Source: Ornithodoros turicata (lineage: Eukaryota > Arthropoda > Arachnida > Ixodida > Argasidae). Taken from it: DNA of 64,000 bases. The translations under genes were made by a program, and so were the position numbers. How positions within the stretch are numbered: position 1 is the stretch's first letter; each line of letters starts with the position of its first letter. Below are positions 57,780 to 64,000 of this stretch, piece by piece. The DNA lies in contig NC_088210.1 of the NCBI RefSeq assembly GCF_037126465.1, forward strand, positions 27,553,511-27,617,510. Direction: 5' to 3'. The notes beneath the pieces are model-generated. The model did no database searches. It worked only from the letters and a program-made list of their open reading frames with translations, and was not told where the DNA came from.

Positions 57780-58620
57780 GTTCACACATAAATGGGCGTC
57801 AGTGTTCGCGAGAGGCTATTTCGCTGGGATACGAAGCAAAGTAAATATAATTACATTTTATTCCGCGCACCATTCGTAAATACTTGCGTAGAAATTATCG
57901 CCTTTATTGTTACGGGGAACTTACTAAGCACTATTGAGCACACCATCATGCACGCGGGTGCTTTATCGTGTATAGGCAAGCCAAGCAACTTTCAACCGCG
58001 TCTTGCGTGTAACGTAATCTTCCTCTTTGTCACCCCCATCTGGGCCCATGCGTTGAGCTATCTTGAGTGGCACTTTGATGAGGCCTCGAGACAGACCGAG
58101 CCAGCCAGTGCGTCAAAACGCGCTCGGAGCACGCACAACAGGACCAAAGTCCGTTCTGGACCTGATGGTCGATTAAATCGGGATGCCTTTGGAACGGATC
58201 GAACAAAGCTGCTTCTCTGTTTTCCCGCCGCTGAAGAGAAGTCGCCGCTGTACAGAAACGCTCGGCGCAATCGGGGACGACTCTAAAAGAGCGCGGCGCT
58301 GTGTCAACGATGTGGTGTCTGTTACACGCGTTGGAAGTTGTAGCAATTGTGTTGGCAGCTGTGACAGAGTCGACCACTTGACACCGCGACGGTCGCTTGT
58401 GTGCTGCGTGAGACCTGCTGTGACACCTCTCGTGACACGCAGCTGTCCCTTGTCTTCGTACACAAACAGTCGTCTGTCTCCCCTTGCGTGACACGACGTG
58501 TCCTGCGACGTCGCTCTGGTGTAACGGTGCTTTGTTACTATGTGGTATGCTGTTGCAGCGACACGCCGCGGGAACTCCACAATTTCCGAACGGCGGAACC
58601 ATTCTATACACTCCAAAACA
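57780..58620. other. Unassigned DNA with overlapping long frames
   Basis: Frames 57,792-58,286 (+, 164 codons), 58,030-58,626 (-, 198 codons from a GTG) and 58,173-58,667 (-) all overlap in a locally GC-richer block. None resembles a known family, so no gene is called. Confidence 0.35.
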
Positions 58621-58623
58621 AAA

Positions 58624-59001
58624 CACTTATAGAAATGAACTTCACCGCATATCATGCTCGTAGCCAACCATCATCTCGAATGATGTCGTTATCTGTCCTG
58701 ACTTGTTGAAAACGGGGGGCGCACGTACGCCATTTTTAGACACTTACGTTAATTGTCACAAAAAAGGTCACAAATAGTAACAAAAAAAACACGGGAGGCG
58801 TACGCAATTTCTGTGACACTTATGATGTTCATAATTGTCGTTTTTTCCTTCTTCTTTTTTTATCAACTCAACTCAACTCAACTAAAAAAAAAAAAAAGGG
58901 CTTGGCCTCCCGTTTTCAACAAATCTGGGCAGATAACGGTACCATTCGAGATGATGGTCGGCTAGGAGCGTGCTATGCGGTGAAGTTCATTTCCCAGAGC
59001 T
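58624..59001. mobile_element. Family I MITE, enlarged centre
   Basis: CACTTATAGAAATGAAC to a diverged right end TTCATTTCCCAGAGCTG. The centre contains a duplicated core (two GTACGC blocks, two GTGACACTTATG-like stretches) plus a (CAACT)n / poly-A insertion at about 58,862-58,897. Confidence 0.8.
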
Positions 59002-59009
59002 GTCTGCCC

Positions 59010-59955
59010 CTCCGCGCAGGAAAAATTCCTGTTTGAGGTCGCGGTCTGCCCGTCGAGGTTTACTTAAAACGTCGAGGGTACTTAAAAAACAGCGCGTGCT
59101 CAAGGGGCACACACACACACACACACATAAAGGGGATGATGATGATGTGGTGGGTCCAGAGGCAGGTGTGGCTTTGTGTATTGAATATACGAATTCCAAT
59201 GTTACAAACAATGTATTGTTTGTGTAGTTAGTGTGAGATAGGACAGGAAGCTAAGCATCTTGTATTTAGTACTGCATTCTGACTTATTCCTTGTATGCAT
59301 ATCTAAGTTATTCCTTTCATTTACTTTTTTCGCGTTGTGCATTAACACAACGCTGAAGGCAAAAGAAGGCAACAATACAACGCAGTATCGATGGAAAGGG
59401 AGAGAAGGGGGAAAAAAACCAGCGTCCTCACACACAAAGAAAACAGAAAGGAACTGCACAAGGTGCTAGTGAGTCGTCGGGCAGCTGTGACCACAGCGAA
59501 AGTTTCATCTAACTCAGGCATCATCTTGTCTGTCCCCATTCGGCAGAGAGCCAGGCACAGCTAACTGTGATGCCTCGCCTTGACTGCTCATCAAGTGCTG
59601 TCAGGCGGAAGGGTACCCTTTGAGCTCCGAGGAGAAGAAAGAGGGCGTCAGATGGGCTGCACCCCTGCTGATATGTTCTCCCCGTGTTGTCGTTTCGTTA
59701 GGTGTCTCTATCCATTCGCGTCATCTTGCTCTTTGCGACAAACAGTCGTCTGGTTTATGCTTGCGAGTCTTCGCTACTTTTGGCACGGTTCGGCGCAATC
59801 TATACGGGTAATTGGATTAAGTATCGGCTTCTTATAACGCATACAGCTGTGTGCTGCATGCCAATGAAAAATCTTAATTTTGTTTTAAACGACTGGTTTT
59901 GTTCCTCTTTTAAGCCTCTTTACTCTTTATCATTGCCCTGTCAACGGTTTCTCTA
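59010..59955. other. Unassigned DNA
   Basis: (CA)n at 59,108-59,126. No gene recognised. Confidence 0.4.
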
Positions 59956-59960
59956 ATCTA

Positions 59961-59999
59961 CTTTCTTAAGACAGGACTTCACCGCATAGCACGCTCCAA
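59961..59999. mobile_element. Family I left-end fragment
   Basis: TTCTTAAGACAGGACTTCAC and CGCATAGCACGCTCC after TA; broken off after about 39 bases. Confidence 0.7.
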
Positions 60000-60087
60000 T
60001 CACTCTTACAAGAGATAATAATAATTAGGGGAAAAAAAAGGTAATTTGAGCAGATTTGCATGTAAGGTGTGTCAGCAATTGTGGCGA

Positions 60088-60549
60088 CGCTCTTGAAATA
60101 GATGGTGGTGGTGTTAATGGTGATGGTGGTAGTGGTGGTGGCATTGCTTCCGTAGTCGGCCAAGCTCAGGCGTGAAACGTCCCAACTATATTGCAGGGGC
60201 GATCGTGCGTCCAGGGCCGACTTCGCAGGGAACTGTGCGGACATTTGTCTTAAAACGTCTGAGGAAAACAGAAGGCAAACGCTCAGACAGCACAAGCCGG
60301 GGTCAGCTTCACCGCATAGCACGATCCTATACCAATCGTCATCCCGAGTGAAATCTTTCTGTTCCCTGATTTGTTGAAAAAAAAAGGGGTATACTCCTTT
60401 TTGTGACAATTATTGTAACTGCACAAGTGTCGAAAAAAAAAAAAGGCGTACGCCTCCTGCTTTCCACAAATCAGGGGTATATATTACGGTATAACGGTAT
60501 CATTCTGCGCAGTGGTTTGCCTTCAGAATGCTATATGTGGTGAAGTTCT
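60088..60549. mobile_element. Diverged Family I MITE split by a SINE
   Basis: The left terminus CGCTCTTGAAATAGA is followed by a minus-strand SINE (60,103-60,303). The MITE then resumes at CAGCTTCACCGCATAGC and continues to GCTATATGTGGTGAAGTTC, with GGCGTACGCC in the right arm. Confidence 0.7.
60103..60303 (-). mobile_element. SINE, tail type B, longest copy, in a Family I terminus
   Basis: On the minus strand: TTGTGCTGTCTGAGCG, GTCCGCACAGTTCCC, GAAGTCGGCCCTGGACGCAC (shared core), then TGAGCTTGGCCGACTACGG and a long (CCACCA/CCATCA)n tail. It links the type B tail to the same core as the type A SINEs. No clean target duplication is left. Confidence 0.78.
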
Positions 60550-60551
60550 GC

Positions 60552-60661
60552 CAATCACAATCCCGGACGACATCGTTCTTCCCCTTGATTTGTTGAAAAC
60601 GGGAGCTGCGCGCCATTTTGTAGCACTTTTGTGCAGCTGTGTTAATTGTCACAAAAAGGCG
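60552..60661. mobile_element. Family I left-half fragment
   Basis: CAATCCCGGACGACATCG, TTGATTTGTTGAAAACGGGA, TTGTCACAAAAAGGCG. It stops exactly at the TA where the next copy begins. Confidence 0.7.
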
Positions 60662-60663
60662 TA

Positions 60664-60857
60664 CACTCTTAAAAATGAACTTCACCGCATAGCACGCTCC
60701 TAGCCAACCATAGTCTCGAATGATATCGTTATCTGCCCCGATTTGTTTAAAACGGGAGGCGTACGCCTTTTTTGTGACAATTATGAACTGCATAAGTGTC
60801 ACAAAAAGGCGTACGCCTCCCGTTTCCAACAAATCAGGGCAGATAACGATATGCGAT
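60664..60857. mobile_element. Family I MITE, 3' end replaced
   Basis: CACTCTTAAAAATGAAC after TA; both GGCGTACGCC blocks are present. The right arm stops at CAGATAACGATATG and joins the unit also found at 18,217. Confidence 0.88.
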
Positions 60858-61050
60858 GTGAAGCGAACGTGATGCGATGTGAATAAAGAAAAAAAATGGG
60901 GATGTGAGTTTCGACGAAGTCAAACTGGCTACCCCAGTGCACTTAATACAGAAAGTTCAAACAGATGATGAGATGATGAAAACACAAAGGAATGATGTTC
61001 ATAGACGACCAGAGATGATAATGCAGTTCGGCCATGTGGTTCAAAACTAC
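60858..61050 (+). repeat. Dispersed repeat fused to truncated MITE (copy 2)
   Basis: Matches 18,217-18,390 over AATAAAGAAAAAAAATGGG, GTGAGTTTCGACGAAGTC, CAAACAGATGATGAGATGAT and CATGTGGTTCAAAA. Contains the same short open frame. See the finding on the shared junction. Confidence 0.7.
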
Positions 61051-61059
61051 AAGTCAGGA

Positions 61060-63320
61060 ATCTCTTCCATCAAGAACAACTTTCACCGACCGCAGCCGTC
61101 TTTCGGATAGTTTACCAGAACCCACACGTGTGTCCTTTTACCCTGTTGATCGTTCACTCCAAGATACTTTATCCCGCTTCTTTCTGTATATATATAGCTT
61201 ATATTTATTGCCAAGCGGTAAGTAAACGTACACTTCTCAATGAGATATTGGCCTGAACACATAACCCTAACTCTTGTCCGTCCTCCTGCGGTCAGCTTCT
61301 CCATATATCCCGAGGGAGCGTGCATGTAGGGCACCGTCCAGCAGCTCCTAACGACCTCTGACCGCCCAAGCCCCCCGTATTTGCGAACGGCTAAACGGCT
61401 AACGAACCCATTGATCTCCTTCCAATTAGCCGCTGGCCGCCGTCCTGCGACAACTATATGGGACTTCATTCGCAAAAGACTTTCGCGAGGCAAACACGGA
61501 CTTTATCTGACATGAGTTTATGCGCAACTCTATCGAAGCAAGCGAGAATAAAGTTTGTTGACGGAATTAATGATCTGCTTTGCTTAGAATTACCAAGTTT
61601 ATTGGAGTGAACGTTGTTTGCCATGTATACAGCATTTGCGTTGGGGTTTGAAAGTGCTCCGGTATATACCGTGTCTTACTGAACGTCTATAGGTATTGCG
61701 CAGTTAAAGGTAACACAGACTGTTTCCTTAGCAGAGGCTCTATACAAAGATGATTGGTTTGAAGCCGCAAAGGGGCACACGGCGTTTGTTGTACTTGTCC
61801 ACACTGTTCTTGGTGGAGCAATATAAACAACGCTGTGCTTAAACCCATGTTCTCTAACACTCACACTTCATTAGTACACAAATTATTACTACGGATTACA
61901 AAGTAGTCAAATGCAAACGGTATAGGCTATCCGGTGCAGTAAAACAAATAAAAACAAAAGAAAAACGAGAACGGAACAGGAGCCAATTGCAAGACTATGT
62001 ATTATTTTATATACTATATACCTGGACCAATGATGCCGCATCAGGCTTCGGTGTTTTCTTGTAATTATTAGTACTACCTCAATTCTTCTCGTTGTGATTC
62101 CTAATATTGTTTTCTCTCTCTCTCTCTCTTTCAACAACGCAGAAGTGTAAACTGCAATTTCTTTTGCGTATACTGCATTCGTACTTCGCGTTGTATCTAT
62201 TTATAATCGGGTTCATTATTTGCAGATCCGTCTATATACGGTCAAAAAATTATTCCAAATATACGGCACAGATGTTGCGCTCCCCCCCCCCTCCCCCTCC
62301 TTCTTGCGCAACATGAAAGCTGGGAGGTTCTTCGGACGAGTTCTAATTAACTGCTCGCTTGCCCTCAGATTGCTTCTTCGTTTCTTGATGAGAAAGATGA
62401 TAGTTTGTATTTATGAAGCGGTCTTAATGAGCTGAAGCTTTGAGTCGTAATAAGTTCGGTTCCGCCATCTAACTTCGCGTATCTAAACAAGAACAATTTG
62501 AATAATTACATTGTACGTATGACGTGCGGGTCAGTGACATACAGGGGCCATTATGTATCTGCAAGATCCGTTTACTTTTTCGAAATGGACAGCTGCCTTA
62601 ATTGATTCTGCTACGAATAATTGGAGAAAACGGGATTATAGGGAGAGGGTGCAGAGGGAGAGGGAAAAACGTTTACTTTGGTAAGTAATAAAAATGGAAA
62701 ATGCTACATAAGAAGTTGAGTACTGTACCGGATGCTGATTATTTTTGTTTATGTCTCTCTTTGACGAAGGAAGTTAATGAGTTCCGGCAACGCTTTGCGA
62801 CTTCCGGGTTGCTTTTTTTTTTTTGTTTGTCTGCCGGAACTGACGTCAGCAGCGAACGTACCGAGCCGTGACGACGACCTTGCGAGTTGCACGTATAACG
62901 CGGACTGTCTTAAAGCTCCAATTAACCACCTGTGTGTCACATTAAAGCGTATCAGGCACGACGTTGGTCTGGCCCGTTCGCAGCTGCCACCTGGAGGGCG
63001 GTCAGCAAACTGCAGGCTTCGCGGGGATTAGTATCAAGGTGGTCAGTAATGCAAACAGAAAAATAAGAACAATATAAAAAGTTAGCCGCATATTTGAACA
63101 TCCTGCCGCGTTTAAATGCGCCTGATACGGTCATCTTCGGGGAGTTCGGGGGATGGTCATATAAATATTGCATTTAAACACGCTTGGCAGAATGGCCAAT
63201 GACGCCAATAACTATATCGCGGATTATCATTCTTATATCATTATTCCGAATACTGTTGAGTCGCGCCTGAAACTGTAACTTCCCTAGTAAATGTAACACA
63301 AAGCGAACTCAAACGAAAGA
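61060..63320. other. Unassigned DNA
   Basis: No gene or repeat recognised; CT run at 62,112-62,130, C-rich run near 62,282-62,300. Confidence 0.4.
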
Positions 63321-63326
63321 GTCCAA

Positions 63327-63510
63327 ACAAAACAGGAGGCGTACGCCTTCTTTAGCGACAATTATGCACGACATCATTGTAATCGAAACAACAAAATGCG
63401 TATACACCTCCTGTTTTCAACAAATCATGGGAGAGAACGGTGTCATTCGAGATGATGGTTGGTTAGGAGGTGAAGTTACTGCCATTCCGTTTAATGCATT
63501 AAGTATGCCG
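63327..63510. mobile_element. Family I subfamily C MITE, 5' truncated
   Basis: GGAGGCGTACGCCTTCTTTA, GACAATTATGCACGACATC, ATGGGAGAGAACGGTGTC, then TTTAATGCATTAAGTATGCCG, matching the right arm of the 45,690 element. Confidence 0.8.
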
Positions 63511-63613
63511 TGTGCCTAGGTGGGGAGGGGGGGGGGATATATTTATTAGACGAAAGAACACAAAAACGGGGGAAAGGTCAGCCAAACGGGACGTCGGCTT
63601 GCTATTCCGCAAC

Positions 63614-63768
63614 AAAAAGAAAATTAATGAAGATGAAGCAAGAAGAAGAAGAAAATTAATAAAACAGAAAAGAATAAAGAAGGAAGAAAAGAAGACGAAT
63701 GAAGATGAAGAAAGAAGAATAAAGAATCGAATAAATAAAAAAGAAAAGAAAAGAAATGAGAAGTAAAA
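63614..63768 (+). repeat. Purine-rich (AAGAAGA/GATGAAG) repeat
   Basis: AATGAAGATGAAG appears twice about 70 bases apart within A/G-rich sequence, suggesting an eroded tandem unit. The frame 63,512-63,766 is K/E/R-rich low complexity. Confidence 0.6.
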
Positions 63769-63769
63769 G

Positions 63770-64000
63770 GTACGCTACGGGAATTATACACACGCCGCGA
63801 AGTGAACACGCGTACAGCACACAACCGCACGCATATATGCAAACCTTCCCGGCAAAAAACGCGCCTCTTCATCGGTATATATACGCAGTCACATCTCTTC
63901 CGCCTCGCCACATTGGCGCACGATTTCCATTCAGCGTTGGTGCACTCACTCTAATTCAACGCCTCACATTTATCACCGTCTCTCAAAACGAAACCTTCGC
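63770..64000. other. Unassigned DNA
   Basis: No gene or repeat recognised at the window end. Confidence 0.4.

Noticed and set aside
58030..58626. Minus-strand frame of 198 codons as a gene
   Set aside because: It overlaps other long frames on both strands, begins at a GTG, and shows no domain or splice signals.
17745..60857. CRISPR-like array made of repeated palindromes
   Set aside because: Copies are irregularly spaced over 43 kb, have target duplications and no spacers, and the genome is eukaryotic.
1..64000. Reverse transcriptase, transposase or integrase fragments
   Set aside because: I looked for YADD/FADD-type and DDE-type motifs in the open frames and saw none; all mobile elements here appear non-autonomous.

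Overview
This window looks like repeat-rich, gene-poor nuclear DNA from an arthropod, most likely a hard (ixodid) tick. The reasons are: eukaryotic intergenic or intronic composition with many homopolymers and microsatellites; no operon-like packing and no convincing multi-exon gene; tRNA-derived SINEs with a Pol III A box and B box that resemble the Ruka-type SINEs known from ixodid ticks; and very many small foldback DNA transposons. The species call is an inference and could not be checked by search.

Layout. Bases 1-17,700 are mostly unassigned DNA with low-complexity tracts. They also hold three copies of a CCCAAGCAGCACAAC foldback, two tRNA-derived SINEs, a strong palindrome with a hammerhead-like motif (12.3 kb) and copies of an ACTCCCC/GGGGAGTAA repeat. 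From 17.7 kb to the end the window is dominated by one MITE family (Family I, about 249 bp, almost a perfect palindrome, core GGCGTACGCC), with about 30 whole or broken copies. The densest clusters are at 17.7-22.0, 35.7-36.5, 42.2-43.2, 45.3-46.6, 51.4-54.6 and 55.9-60.9 kb. A related non-palindromic family (Family II) occurs twice, each time with a Family I copy nested inside. A hAT-like MITE with an exact 8-bp target duplication lies at 48.2 kb. A GC-rich CpG-island-like block at 49.7-50.4 kb has GC boxes, an NRF1-type site and a minus-strand splice donor. It is the best candidate for a real promoter and first exon.

How the parts interact. The most striking pattern is nesting. Five truncated SINEs that share one 3' tail all sit in Family I terminal repeats, all in the same relative orientation. 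Four of them have readable target duplications, and these end at about the same nucleotide (position 14-15) of the repeat. Family I and II insertions are flanked by 2-bp duplications that are TA in most cases but TG or CA in others. One locus (57,090-57,777) shows three levels: Family II containing Family I containing a SINE.

Protein-coding content: I recognise no protein family in any open frame. A few frames are listed as possible exons with low confidence. Most open frames over Family I are simply translations of its palindromic arms.
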